Of a stretch of 64,000 bases of DNA, positions 22,801-33,470 are shown piece after piece. The position numbers were made by a program, and so were the translations under genes. The notes under the pieces were generated by a model. It saw nothing but the letters and a program-made list of their open reading frames with translations. It searched no databases and had not been told where the DNA came from. Position 1 is the first letter of the stretch. Each line of letters opens with the position of its first letter. The stretch covers positions 1,550,001 to 1,614,000 of the forward strand of contig JAPXFQ010002822.1 in the NCBI GenBank assembly GCA_028564705.1. Reading direction: 5' to 3'. Origin of the DNA: Apricaphanius iberus. Its lineage: Eukaryota; Chordata; Actinopteri; Cyprinodontiformes; Aphaniidae.

Positions 22801-25800
22801 TGTCTGGGCACTATTTGTTTAATGAAAGTTTAAGTAATTCTGTTCACCATTGTAACCTTTTTTTTTTCTTTCCATGCTTGTGATTGCTAATTTTCTGATT
22901 AAACTTAGTTCTTCTTTTTTAACATTTAAGTACAGCGTTTTATGTTCCTTCCAATACCATAGCTGAGTTTCATCAAAACAGTAGACTTCTTTAATACTTT
23001 TCTGAATCTAATACTTTCATGTAATCTTCATTTTGGTGTAAATTACTAAAGCTTTTTAATATTCCTTTTTGTATCAGCAGTAGATTTCACCTAATATCCT
23101 GTTCTGATTGCTAACAATTTGTATCTCTAATTTCTTTTTCTCAGATTTAAGTTGATTCAGATATTTAAAGACAGCATCAACCAACCAGTCCAACCAGCAG
23201 TCTACCTGCAGCTATTTCAACATTATTTGTTAAACCATTTACCAGGCCGCTCCGGCTTGCCATGTACTTTCACCTCAGCTAGTTTGGTATTTTCCGATTG
23301 TTTTTTTCAGTCAGGCAACCTTTACCATGTGATAAACCTTTACACTCTTTCATAAGAATCAGGGTTTGCATAAGCTTGCCTCTTAAAAATGTAAAAACAA
23401 AGTCAGAGACAGATGGTTCAAATCTATAACTCCCGCACTGTCATTAAAATGATTGATAAAATAAAAAAGTAACCTCAACAGGTTTCACAACCATGTGTTT
23501 GCTGTTGGTAGAAATGATTGTCCATTAAAAAAAGGACTGCATTGTCCTTCGATAATGGGAAAAATATGTTTTATTGACGAGAATTTTCAAAAACTATATA
23601 AACAAGTCACTAAAGTATGCACAGCTCATGGTATTAGAGTCCAAAAAGCAATTAGGTGAATGACCATAAAAGGATCTGCACGCATGCTTCAAAATACAGA
23701 TTTTTTTTTCAAATAAAATGGTATTTTGGTCTTGGTTACAGTGATCCTTTAATGGACTCATTTCCTGTTTTAAAAGCCAAAGTACAGACATCCTTTTAAA
23801 AAAAAGTTGAATAAATAACAGCTTTTCTTTTAGGTCAGTGATCTGAAGAAAAAAATAGTACCTTTTAAAAGTAATAGAAATGTGAAAATATATTTCATTT
23901 CTTGATGGATCATTTACTTTACAGAAATTAATTAGCTGCATCCCCACAGCCCAATCTGTCTTCTGGAGCAATATATCATTTTTTTTCTTGACTGCTCAAA
24001 TTTACAGTAACTGAGGGAGTTTATTAAAATGCTAAATGTTACTGCTTCTTTATTGACTGACAAATCCTTATTTGACAAAGATCTAACCATCTGTTGACAG
24101 ACTGGCACTAAACACATTGTTAGCACATGCCTAACTCCACAGATACACAGTTTAGTGGCTGGCTGGGCTGTTGGAAGTGGAGTTTAAAGCATTTTCTCCA
24201 TCCTAGAATTATATCACCAGATTTCATTTGAAGATATTTGAATTCCATGCCTCAGTCTGTGCATGGGTCATGTATGGAGATCATACGTATATTTTAAATA
24301 ACTGCATATAATATTTGGGACGTCTCCCCCTTGATGGCAAACTCTGCACTATCAATTCTACTGCTACTTGTGGGGGTCATATTTAGATAACTAATTACAT
24401 TTAATCAGTTACATTTACTTCAGTATTTAAAATATGTTTAGGAGTAGTTTTGCTACACCATAGATTTTACTTTTACTTGAATAATATTATTATGAAGCAT
24501 TGCTTCTCTTAGATGAGTAAAATTTCTGGACACTCTACTGGCTGTGAATAATTTCATATAAAAACATAAATACCTTCAATAAATAACCACACATAAGTAC
24601 AAAAACCTAAATAATATAACTTACTCAATAGAGATTTATTACCATTTCATACTTTGGAAGCTGGACCAGTGCAAAAGCACCAGTTGTTAGAGGGCCTACA
24701 GAGGCACAGGTCTGCATTTCCTGGCCGAAAAACTCTGAATACAAACAGGAAACAGTTAGCAAAAGTGTAAGATACTTTTTTTCCTTCAAATTACACTATC
24801 ACCGGCAGATGTGTCCCCTGCCCTGTGAATCTCTCAGAAAATATCAGCATAGAACACATACTTAATTTGATACAGGTCTGTCTACTTTGGCATATCAAAT
24901 CACACAGTTAAAAATGTGCCAAATAATTAATCATTATCACTTGCATGACAGTTCATAGTTAACTCATGATTAATCACAAACAACCACAATTTTTTTAAAA
25001 AAGCTCTTACTTCACCTCAACAGAATATTTTTGTGTTTATAATATTTGTATAAGTATTTGGGTGGGCAAGTACTTATACAATATACTTATTAAATGTATA
25101 TAAGAATTTTCCAGATGTACAGTCCCAAACAAGGTAATTAGTTTTACCATAATGGAGAAGTGAACAAAAACAGCAGATTTTAATTGGGATTAAAACAGGG
25201 AAACAAGTGAAGTTCAATGAAAAAAGTGTAATAAAGACAAGTGCAATACAAAACTAGGATTCATCCTGTAATATAAGAATACTAGAATGAGACTTTTTGT
25301 GCACTTTCATAGCCTATATTGTATCTTTATGTTTGATGATAATCAGACTTTACAGAGGAAACTGTCCAATGTATTCAATTTTTGTTTTTTGAGGAAGATT
25401 TCTTAAGAGGATCTTATTAAAAACAAGCAGTCTCCAAACTCTCCAGAACTTCTACACATTAAGTTCCATATTTCAGATAAATAAACTGTAATGTTGATGT
25501 AAATTATTACATTTTTTTACATTTTTTTTTGGCCATAGCAACCTTTATTTGGAAGTGGACAGATTTGTGAAGGGCAAGAGAAATGTGGGGTGCCTGCACT
25601 AACCACTAAGCCACACAACACCTCCTGTAAATTATTTTTAACACAAGGCTTATTAACAGGCTGAAGGGTTTTATTTAATGTCTTTGCTTTGTTTGTATGT
25701 ATCATAGTGTTACTTTAGAAGAGAGTAACTGCATGGAAGATGATGCTTTGCTACGTTTTTTTTCTACAACAGTAAAACTCTCTAAAGCTTCTTTCAGCTT

Positions 25801-26436
25801 GTCTCTCTCTTTGTCAGCCTCTGCTGAGGGGAGCTCATTAGCTGCTCTGAGTGCCTCAACGGGAGAATGGGAGAAGGGAAAAGTTGCATCGGTTTCCCTG
25901 ACTTTTTAACAAACAGGAGAAGCAGAGAACAACATATGTTCAAACTATAGCACAGATGAGGTCCAAAATGTACAGAAATATATGCGTTATTGGCATATTT
26001 AAATAAGTTAACTCAGAAAATTGTGTTAACACACCTTGATTTAGGTTTACCTTGACAGCCCTGATTGCCAGGTTTGTTCAAAGTTCACATTACCAAGCCT
26101 TTTTTCATGTATCAACTTGTGAATTCCTTGAAGCGTATGTTACCGCATCTTATCACAACACAATTATAGGCTGGTCTTATAGTACACGAGAAACACTCAA
26201 TAAATGTCCTGAAATGCAGCAGGCTATCTAAACTTAGCTAATACTTGGCTGACAACTGTTTGCTGAAAAAATAGCAAACCCCAAGTTAAATTAGGTCAGG
26301 AATAGCTTCAAGTCCAAACACGACACGCTTATGGATAAATATTACAAAATTAACTACTTTCATAAAACATAGTCTTACCTTTAAATGATGCAAGTGCATC
26401 ATTCTGCTGTTTCTTTTGTTTTTCTGCACCGGACTC
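19823..26436 (-). CDS. Unidentified multi-exon gene (C-terminal four exons)
   Basis: Four minus-strand exons join in one phase: 26436-26379, 25901-25779, 24734-24643 and 19975-19862. Together they encode 128 residues ending LIGLTPKAAC and a TGA. Acceptors precede each exon (AATATCAG, TTAAAAAG, TGTATTCAG, CCTTAACAG). Donors are GTAAGA after exon 1, a weak GTTTTA after exon 2, and GTAATA after exon 3. The product is hydrophilic and helical, with a likely coiled coil (KERDKLKEALE) and a Gln/Lys-rich start (KQKKQQNDALASFK). No signal peptide or membrane segment appears in this part. I do not recognise the family. The 5' exons were not found and should lie above 26.4 kb. Introns 3 (4.7 kb) and 2 hold only repeats. 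A poly(A) signal follows 34 bp after the stop. Confidence 0.6.
19862..19975 (-). CDS. Unidentified gene, terminal exon
   Basis: The acceptor CTTTTCCTTCTCTGTGCC-TTAACAG is strong. The exon reads VDNAGHGANAVSQTDSTNPQ, LQKLAEELIGLTPKAAC, stop. The codon mix is balanced and unlike the AT-biased chance ORFs around it. The 3' UTR is short, with AATAAA 34 bp beyond the stop. Confidence 0.65.
   Translation of the reverse strand: MDNAGHGANAVSQTDSTNPQLQKLAEELIGLTPKAAC
20914..21032 (+). mobile_element. Retroposed fragment with 13-bp TSD in the gene's last intron
   Basis: The insert begins with ATCC units and contains GGGTCGCGGGGGGGGCTGG, GCGAGAGGCGGGGTACACC and CCTGGACAGGTCGCC, a known fish repeat motif set. 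It is flanked by perfect 13-bp duplications TTGTGTTGAATCA (20901-20913 and 21033-21045), which shows that it was inserted as a retroposon. A much shorter related piece occurs at about 37185-37225. Confidence 0.75.
21046..21890. other. Intronic sequence, possibly LTR-derived
   Basis: On the minus strand a GATAAAAGGGCG box (about 21770) and a distal TTAATAAAACCC (about 21090) resemble LTR promoter and poly(A) elements, but the spacing (about 680 bp) is long and no terminal duplication fits. The 80-codon plus-strand frame at 21483-21725 is not supported by any motif. Confidence 0.25.
21890..22022 (+). repeat. Dispersed repeat D, copy 1
   Basis: Blocks CATGTAATGTATTGACCCAAG, CCATACTAGTTGTTGG and GCACCAATTTCTTGTTTG recur in the same order at 30963-31255. 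Similar text is familiar from fish introns. No coding function. Confidence 0.5.
22023..24642. other. Intron 3 remainder of the minus-strand gene
   Basis: The sequence is AT-rich with long T runs. The 125-codon minus-strand frame at 23971-23594 is Phe/Ile/Lys/Asn-rich, lacks splice signals and is treated as chance. No further exon was identified. Confidence 0.4.
24643..24734 (-). CDS. Unidentified gene, penultimate exon
   Basis: This 92-nt exon reads FFGQEMQTCASVGPLTTG, AFALVQLPKYEM after a split first codon. Acceptor TTTGTATTCAG and donor ATG-GTAATAA are both good, and the exon ends in phase 0, matching the terminal exon. This is one of the two best-supported exons. Confidence 0.65.
25509..25625 (-). 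mobile_element. Short tRNA-headed SINE with 11-bp TSD
   Basis: On the minus strand the insert contains GTGGCTTAGTGGTTAGTGC, then CTGTCCACTTCCAAATAAAG and an A/T-rich tail, the same parts as the SINE at 1978-2149 but with the middle of the tRNA-like region deleted. Perfect duplications TGTAAATTATT flank it at 25498-25508 and 25626-25636. It sits in intron 2 of the unidentified gene, in the gene's own orientation. Confidence 0.75.
25779..25901 (-). CDS. Unidentified gene, coiled-coil exon
   Basis: The exon reads VRETDATFPFSHSPVEALRA, then continues through an Ala/Glu/Lys-rich helix ending KERDKLKEALE. The acceptor has a long pyrimidine tract (TTCTCTGCTTCTCCTG) but ends AAAAAG. The right boundary is uncertain. 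The donor GTTTTA at 25778 gives the correct phase and a continuous protein; alternative GT sites a few codons further on cannot be excluded. Confidence 0.5.
26379..26436 (-). CDS. Unidentified gene, internal exon (phase 0 in, 1 out)
   Basis: This 58-nt exon reads ESGAEKQKKQQNDALASFK with one base left over. The donor is TTTAAAG followed by GTAAGACT, close to consensus; the acceptor CAG has a weak pyrimidine tract. The next exon must begin in phase 1, and 25901-25779 does. Confidence 0.6.
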
Positions 26437-26659
26437 CTGATATTATTTCAAAGCCACCCCAAAACACAGGTGTGATGCTTAATGGAAAAGACCAGTGCAA
26501 CAACCACAAAGGAGACTAGAAAGAGGTACATCTTTTTCTTTTTGGTTCGATTTCTTTTTGTATTGCTTACTAAACTTTCTTTGGACATGTAATTATAATA
26601 AATCATTTAATCTTATAATAAAATCTATAATATAATTAATATATATATTTTTTTCATAA

Positions 26660-27088
26660 ACCTGATTAGGTGAGGCCACTGTGACCACTTGGGGGCCCCA
26701 TGTTCTGTGTATGGTGTGTGTTTTGCACAGTAATCCAGCAGTGCTCTGTCCACTCCACGTTCCAAAACCACAGGAAGTTTTCTGATCAAAGCATCCAGCT
26801 TACAGTTTTGCTCATGCAAAGCATAAGTCTTAATGTTGAGAGCCTGACACGTCGTTTATAGTGGTCAGGCAGCTTGCACTTTGCTGCCAATAGCTTTTGC
26901 AACTTGCTATACACCAGGAGTCCACCCGCTCTCAACAGTAGAAACCAAATTATCATAAATCCAAATGTATAAATATCTTCGATATTCTCTATGGACAACA
27001 TTGTCATGATCTTCCAACTGACCCAGGAATCCAGCACATATCCACCAGAGCGCATTCCGTCAGGACAGGAGGGCTCTCCCTTAGTCAC
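26660..27088 (-). pseudogene. Unidentified frameshifted ORF
   Basis: Two overlapping minus-strand frames seem to be halves of one reading. The first contains a hydrophobic segment (TFGFMIIWFLLLRAGGLLVY) and continues SKLQKLLAAKCKLPDHYKRR. The second, in another frame, continues ALNIKTYALHEQNCKLDALI, RKLPVVLERGVDRALLDYCA. A one-base shift near 26850 joins them. Codon use is balanced for such AT-rich surroundings. I do not recognise the protein: it may be a decayed transposon frame or a gene relic. It is not phase-compatible with the exon at 26436. Confidence 0.35.
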
Positions 27089-27221
27089 TCTTTAAGTAGA
27101 ATTTTTTTTACTGTATTGCATTTAGAGACCAGCTGACCAGATCCATGGTCGAACCTTCAGAGCACAATCCAGAGAGAAGCTCCAGAGAGACTAACAGGAC
27201 AGGAGTAGGAGCAGGCAAAGA

Positions 27222-28099
27222 CAACTGACTGACTAACATTTTCTGTATGTAAAGCTGACTGTTTCTTATCATTGATGGACGACCCTGAGTGTCTTCTTAA
27301 TGGAACTATCCTACGAGAACAGTGTGATTTCAGTCAGAGGTTTCAACAGATTTCCTGCGACACAGACTGCTACTGAAGAGGAGGAAACACTAAGTTATCT
27401 ATTGAGGTACTGATAAGGATGGGATGACTGTTAATTCTGGAATTACCTGCCGGAGCTCCACTTAAGGCAATTCAGAGAATGAGAAGATATGAGATGGAGA
27501 AAAGCCTGTTATATTTTTTTTGTTCTTTATTATTTCCACACAGCTGCTGATACAGCTTTGGTTGATATAAATGCGATGAGGGAGATGAATGCATGTGTGA
27601 TCTCATATGAAAAATAATAAATGCAACTAAAGTAGAAATAACCAAAAAATATTTATAAACTTAACATTTGGATATCAGCAGCTGTGTTAAAGATCACATG
27701 GATCAAATGTAATACAGACTTAGTAATCAGATGTCACAATTTACCATTTTCCAATAAGTAAAAGACTCAGCAGATTAAAGTCCCCAGTCTTCAATATAAA
27801 CATTAGGAATAAATGCTCTTATTGTGAAGTAGATGTTTACTAATTAGTTAGCACTAATGTAAGTCCGAAAACATCACTTTAACTGATTAATCGGCATTTT
27901 AGCACAGCCGTATCTCACTGAGAAATGTACTGAAGCTATACGTTAAGCCAACACGCATAAATCAACATAAATATGGTGCTTTTATGCTCTCGTTTTACTT
28001 CTGATTAATCTTGATATTTGGCTGATGATCAGGTCCGAGCTATTTTACCTCAAGCTTCTCCTGCTTTGTTTTCTCACAGATGGTATTGTTTTGAGTGAC
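27222..28099 (+). repeat. 880-bp repeat E, copy 1
   Basis: This aligns over nearly its whole length with 49096-49980 in the same orientation. Shared blocks include GCTGACTGTTTCTTAT, CTGCTACTG.AGAGGAGGAAA, GTTCTTTATTATTTCCACA, TTGGATATCAGCAGCTGTG and AATCAGGTCCGAGCTATTTT. Identity is roughly 80% by eye. Both copies stop at the same word, GTATTGTTTTGAGTGA. No long ORF and no obvious terminal inverted repeat or LTR signature were seen. Confidence 0.75.
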
Positions 28100-28440
28100 G
28101 CTGGTTGGAGGTCAGTCCCATGGTGGGAGGGGAGGCGATCTATAAACCTCGCCCCCATCGGGAGGTGTGCCCCAAAGAGGTTTGCCCAAAATTGTCCTAT
28201 CTCTTGTATCGAAGAGGAGCTACTGCACATGTACAACTTTTAACAAGAGTCTATGGGCAAAGTTTTATGCACCCCAAGGCAGAAATAGCTCCTCAATCAG
28301 ATAATGCAGATGAGCATTCAAATTTAACTCATCCTAATCTATGAAATATTTATCTTGCACATCTTAAAGAAAACACACATATATTTCTAAATTTTTTTTT
28401 GTTATCATAAAAATGTCTTCCACGTTTTATTCAAGGAAAT
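28100..28440. other. Flank of repeat E, unclassified
   Basis: The sequence beyond the shared 880 bp is unlike the flank of the other copy. The GC-richer part, 28105-28270, is open on three frames but has no start context or motif. No gene is called. Confidence 0.35.
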
Positions 28441-28499
28441 GTGTCAAGTTGTGAGTGGTGGCACGGTGCCCTAGCACCCTCTATTGGCCACCTGCCACT

Positions 28500-29290
28500 G
28501 CCAGAGGCCAATTTAATGCCATCCAGATGAAAAGATTGACAGTTTCCTTTTTAAAGCTTCTGGTCCAAAGTCATCAACTTCTGTCTTGTCTAAATTTAAA
28601 AGCAGAAAGTTAAGAGTCATCCAGGTTTCTATGTCTTTAAGACTTAGCTGATTGGATTCCTCTGGATTTATGGATAAATATAGTTTTGTATCATTGGCAT
28701 AACTTGAAATTCATACCATGCTGTCTAATTATTTTACCAATTTGAAGAATATTATATAGTAAAGAGAAATGGTCCGAGCAAAGAACCCTGTGTCACTCTA
28801 CAACTAACCCTTGAGTGTGAAGAAGATGTATCCTTTACATGAACAAACTGGAATCTGTTTTGACAATTATGATTAAAAAAGCCTAGTGCTGTTCCCTTGA
28901 TCCCTGCAAAATGTTTGAGCCTTTCTAAGAAAATATTATGATCCACCATGTCAAAAGCTGCGGTGAGATCCAACAACACCAGAACAGTCACAAGTCCATT
29001 GTCTGAGGCCATTAGAATATCATTGGTAACTTTCAACAGTGCTGTTTCAGTGCTATTATGATCTCTAAAGCCTGAGTGAAATTCTTCAAACATATTGTTG
29101 CTGTTTATATGTTCACATACTTGATTAGCAATAATTTTAGATAGGAAAGGATTGTTAGATATAGGTCTGTAATTATTTTAGTCATCTTGATCAAGGGATG
29201 GTTTCTTAAGTAAAGATTTAATGAAAGCAACCGTTAATTCCTTTGGCACGTATCCGTTTATTAAGGATAAATTCATCATATATAAAATAG
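28500..29290 (-). pseudogene. L2-clade LINE reverse transcriptase relic
   Basis: On the minus strand, frames read in order NNYRPISN (thumb-proximal block), FHSGFRDHNSTETALLKVTN, VLVLLDLTAAFDMVDHNIFL, GIKGTALGFF, VTQGSLLGPFLF, then YANDTKLYLS and NLDKTEV. These are RT motifs of an L2/CR1-type fish LINE. The canonical catalytic YADD is YAND here, so a catalytic aspartate is lost. A frameshift separates the GPFLF and YAND blocks, and several stops occur. There is no endonuclease domain in reach. It is an old, inactive fragment. Confidence 0.85.
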
Positions 29291-30640
29291 AGCCATTAAC
29301 CAGAGGTTAAAACTGAAGGTTCAGATGAAGGTAGTATTTGTGATAATTCTGAAAATTCAACGGAATCCAAACAGCGCAGATGAAAAAACAGGCTCAAACT
29401 GATTTACCTACATTGGACAGAGAGTATTGCACCTGTTAAACCTGGAGCAAGATGCACACAATCCATTTAGCCCTTTCCGCCATACTGAATATGCAATGTA
29501 GACATTTCTGTCAGAAGATACAAAAATATTGGGAGGGGAACAATCAAATAAGTAGGCATTACAGACAAAGTGTGAATTACTAAACACTAATAGAACTAAT
29601 AGTAATTAACAGTCTAATGGCGATAAACCTGAATGTTATGTAGATATTTACCTGTTTTTCCCCCAAAGGCACAGCATACCTCACTGTCCTAGTGTGCACA
29701 GTGAGTTGCAATCCTCATGGATCTTTAAAGAAACAAAAATACTTTTTTGCCTTTTGGTTTAGCTCCTTCTTTATTTTAAAAGCTGTATTATATCAGCTGT
29801 TGAACACTGGATTTTGAGACCTTGCAGCGTTTGAAGCACCAAATTTATGGCAGATACTGACTTCCAGTCCAGACCAGGCATTCCCTTTTGTGCATTTTGT
29901 AACCATGCATTCAGACTTGATATGAGTCTCATCCAAGTTTTGGTTTTATGTTGATTTCCCCCTTGAGAGGTTTTAAAAGGTGTGAAAACATGATGTAATG
30001 TTATTAAGTACAGACATCCGCGGTAAAGGTTAACCTGTATATATCTCTATCTTAAAAGTTGTTGAAATAAAAATAAAACTCTGGGATCTTTCTTGCTTCA
30101 TGTGTTGAGCTTCTTTGGTGTGACTGACATAAATGCTAAAAAGAGGAAACAGACCTTGCTATGATCACAACCATTTCCCCCACACTGGAGGGGTAAATGA
30201 AACCAGCTAGAGCAGAGGAATTCTCACTAAAGGTCACGAAGAGTTTGTTTCCAGGGCTGTGGGACTGTGATTATCTTTGATCAGATAAAGAGCTGTGGTG
30301 CAGGTTTGAAGTCTATACACCTTTGAGTTTTACCTTGAGAGTTCTCTGATGTTATTATATGGAGGATAATAAATGACGGTGTAATGATATATGCGCTGCT
30401 TAATAATAATTCGAGTGTTTTTTTTTAATGTTTTTTGTATCTGTGTTGGCCCAGCAGCAGCCTGGCAAACCCAATAAGCCTGAACAGAACATTATGAATC
30501 CTTTTATATATCAACAACAGTCATGAATGACCAAAATTTTAAAATTTTGTTAAAAATTCATCCATTTGCGTTGCTGTTTATGACTCAAGCAAAGCTAGGC
30601 TATCTCTATAAGGAGGCTGTACCTGCAGGGAAATGTAATT
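29291..30640. other. Unique AT-rich sequence, no supported gene
   Basis: A minus-strand start MAERAKWIVCILLQ (near 29490) ends in CAG-GTTTAA, a poor donor; I note it but do not call it. The remainder carries no recognisable element. Confidence 0.35.
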
Positions 30641-30647
30641 TTAAGAC

Positions 30648-30871
30648 GGGGCGCTCCAACCCTGGTCCTTGAGAACTACTCTCCTGCAAGTTTTAGAAGC
30701 ATCTTTGCTCCAACACAGCTGACTCAAAGGAATGGGTCGTTCCCAACCCTTTGCCAAAGCTGACTGCATTCTGGAGAGGTAATCTAACATTTGATTCAGT
30801 TGTGTAGGAGCAGGGAAGTGTTTAAAATCTGTAGGACAATAGATCTCGGGGACCAGGGCTGGAGATCACCG
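30648..30871. mobile_element. Fold-back MITE with long imperfect TIRs
   Basis: The left part, CTCCAACCCTGGTCCTTGAG onward, is the approximate reverse complement of the right part, which ends GGGGACCAGGGCTGGAG. The symmetry extends for about 75 bp on each side. Sequences with this CTCCAACCCTGGTCCT... structure are common fold-back elements in fish genomes. No coding capacity. Confidence 0.75.
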
Positions 30872-30962
30872 TTTTTGGAACTCAAAACGTTGCCATGATG
30901 TTTGGATCTGAGGTACTGGGCCTGCTGAAGACAGATTACAACACAAGCGTAAATTAATTTGC

Positions 30963-31255
30963 AACCATGCAATGTATTTACCCAAGACAACCAGAAAAAG
31001 ATGCTGTAGGCTACTAATCTGGTCCTTTGGAGGTGGTTAAAAAGATACTGTGATATAGTTGCATGCAAAACTGGACATTATAGCCTGACCTTTTAAAAGT
31101 CAGAGCAAAGTTAGCACAGGCAGGGATGATACTAATATATCACCAGTCTTAGAGAGGCAATTCCAACCTTGAGTGACATTCTTCTTCATACTCCATACTA
31201 GTCGTAATGCACCAAATTGTTGTTTGCGAGATGCCAATTAAGAATCACAAAAAAG
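30963..31255 (+). repeat. Dispersed repeat D, copy 2
   Basis: The counterpart of 21890-22022. CCATGCAATGTATTTACCCAAG and CATACTCCATACTAGTCG recur, but they are separated by about 150 bp of extra sequence, so this copy is either interrupted or less deleted. Confidence 0.45.
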
Positions 31256-32104
31256 AGGGGGAACTGTGTTATTCTTTTGGGCAATATGAGCATGCTAACA
31301 GTAGTTATAATTTATTTTAATCTTGGATTTTTATTTTATTCTATTTATAACAGGGAGTCAGGAAAGATGCTTTGTGCCAGGTTCTAGCAGATTGCTAATT
31401 TCCACCTGCAGTCCCTGGGTAGTTGTGATGACCAATAATTTACACAAACATAAAATGTTCCTTTTCAAGAAGAGCTGTTCAGGATCATGATGATCAATCA
31501 TGTCATGTTGTGCTGTTGGTTGATTAAAAACAACAAAACGCGCAAGTTTTATAGAAGTACATGAACTCGGCAATCTTTTCAAGGTAAAAAAAAGACGTCT
31601 TTGTTGGTTGCAAGCTATCAATAGGAGCAACAGGATTGATGATTAAACATGCAACAGTCTGCAGCGAAAACATCGTATCAGGTGAGCCCTGGCAAACAAC
31701 AACCGACCATCGCAAACCAACACCGCAACTGTAAGAGAACCGCAAATAATAAGAATGAGAACCAGAGCTGTGTAAAGGGCTGGTGTAGGTTGTGCGTGCA
31801 TCCGCTGTTTTTATTAACAAATAATCCCTCTTGTTTCTGTTTCTTTTTTATTTTTACTCGCTGTACTGCATTATGCCAACATGGAAGATTCGTCAGTCAA
31901 GTCGACTGTGTCACTGCAGTCCTTCCACACCTAGCCTCCTGTCAGTAAAGGTTGCAAGAAAGTCTAAATTGGATTAATTGTTACTAGAATATGTGCAAAA
32001 AAAACCCATTGTATTCATGATGGATTTTGTTTTTAAAATGAATTGTCAGTCATTTTCTGTGTTTTTTACAGAACTGTAGCACCTGCATTTATTCAATTAA
32101 ATTC
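31256..32104. other. No supported gene
   Basis: A plus-strand ATG at 31649 opens MQQSAAKTSYQ and reaches CAG-GTGAGCC, a plausible donor, but the peptide has no motif and no downstream exon was found. The two minus-strand frames overlapping here are not supported either. Confidence 0.35.
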
Positions 32105-32112
32105 AGTTTATT

Positions 32113-32415
32113 CAGTGGCGTGTCTAGGGGGTGGCCTGGGGTGGCACGTGCCATCCCTAGAATCTGTAAGGCCGCCCCAGGTGCAACCCCCTGATTGTCT
32201 GATGTTGTAGCTCAATGCTTTAGAATACATTTAGTTTCAGCAATTGTTTTACAAGAGGGAAAAATGTCTAATATTTTAAAACATTTATCTGAAAGAAGGT
32301 GCGGGTCATACATTTCTTTTTTTTACTGCATATCCTTGATTTATGGGTGCCACCCCAGCAGAACTAGCTGTCCCTCCTGTGCCACCCCTGAAAAAAAAGT
32401 CGGCACACACCACTG
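32113..32415. mobile_element. hAT-type MITE with exact 8-bp TSD
   Basis: The 303-bp element begins CAGTGGCGTGTCTAGG and ends with the inverted form of CAGTGGTGTGTGCCG. It is flanked by perfect 8-bp duplications AGTTTATT (32105-32112 and 32416-32423), the TSD length of hAT transposons. It carries no transposase. The insertion target is itself repeat-like AATTCAGTTTATTT sequence. Confidence 0.9.
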
Positions 32416-32423
32416 AGTTTATT

Positions 32424-33149
32424 TAAATAAATAAGAAAAAATATATATTTCCCATTAAATTGCCATAGAGTTATTTATTGTTGAGTTTTCTGATGTACGT
32501 GGGCTGTTTTTGTGTTTACAAAACCTTTGAATGTTACTCTGCCATATATCTCTCATACTTCCCTGATGTAATTGATATGTCATCAGCCCCAAGTACGGTA
32601 AATACATTAAAAAAAGTGTTTTCTGAGATTTTTTTACAAATTTCTTCTTTAAAAAAACTGAAACTAAACTAACAAATTAAAAAATATATATAATGTCAGT
32701 TATCTTGATAATGTCATCAGGCTGTGGCTACATTTTTTTCTGCCACGTGTGAAAGGAGGATAAATACTGATAAATACATGTGTTCATATTTACGCTAGAT
32801 ATTGTAACTTTGAAATTTCTTTGTTTTCTATTTCACAGAAAATAAATACGCTAAACTTTGTTACACAAAATCTTTATTTTGTGGGATATTGAATTTATAA
32901 TAACTATTTAGGAAAGTAGATTGTTTTTCTCTTTTTACATTTTGACTTCAGTTTAAAGAATTTTGTGTTCTCATAACATTTAGCTTGTATTTAATTTCAA
33001 ATAGCTTCATCTTTATTTTTGTTATTAGAATATTTGTGCTGCTTTTTTTTTTGTCTTTTTTAAAATGCATTTTGGATAATAATAAACTGATTTCTTACTA
33101 ATTCACCTTATTTTAGCCTTTAAAATATCTGTAAACAAACAACAAGGCA
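32424..33149. other. AT-rich sequence, no gene
   Basis: Very T-rich, with homopolymer tracts; nothing recognised. Confidence 0.5.
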
Positions 33150-33470
33150 CTTTAAAAGAAATTCATTCCAATTCAATCATACATGTTTTTCCGACAGTTC
33201 AAAAGTTTCCTATTTAAGGAATCTCAGCAGATTGCATCGAGTCATTGACTAGGACTTATGCCCCTTTCATACAAACTCCAACCACAGCAGTCCCTCATAC
33301 TGAGCAAGCATGTAGTGACAATGGAGAGGAAAAACTCTCCTTTAACAGGAAGAAACCTCCAGCTTATCCAGAACCTGGCTCAGTACGAATGGCCATCTGC
33401 CACAACTGTCTGGTGGTTCGAGAAAACAGAGCAGAGACAGAGAAAGAACAAAAACAACTGATGTAAGAGT
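33150..33470 (+). repeat. Dispersed fish repeat A, copy 1
   Basis: Contains CATACTGAGCAAGCATGTAG, ACAATGGAGAGGAAAAACTC, CTTTAACAGGAAGAAACCTC and GAGCAGAGACAGAGAAAG. The same ordered blocks recur at 54826-55115 and 56361-57105 and are familiar as a repeat of many teleost genomes. The 67-73 codon frames inside are not genes. Confidence 0.8.

Noticed and set aside
23594..23971. 125-codon minus-strand ORF
   Set aside because: Phe/Ile/Lys/Asn bias typical of AT-rich chance frames; lies in an intron of the supported gene and has no motif.
29470..29495. Start codon MAERAKWIVCILLQ as 5' exon of the minus-strand gene
   Set aside because: Its only in-frame donor is CAG-GTTTAA, which is poor, and nothing links it to the exon at 26436 except compatible phase.
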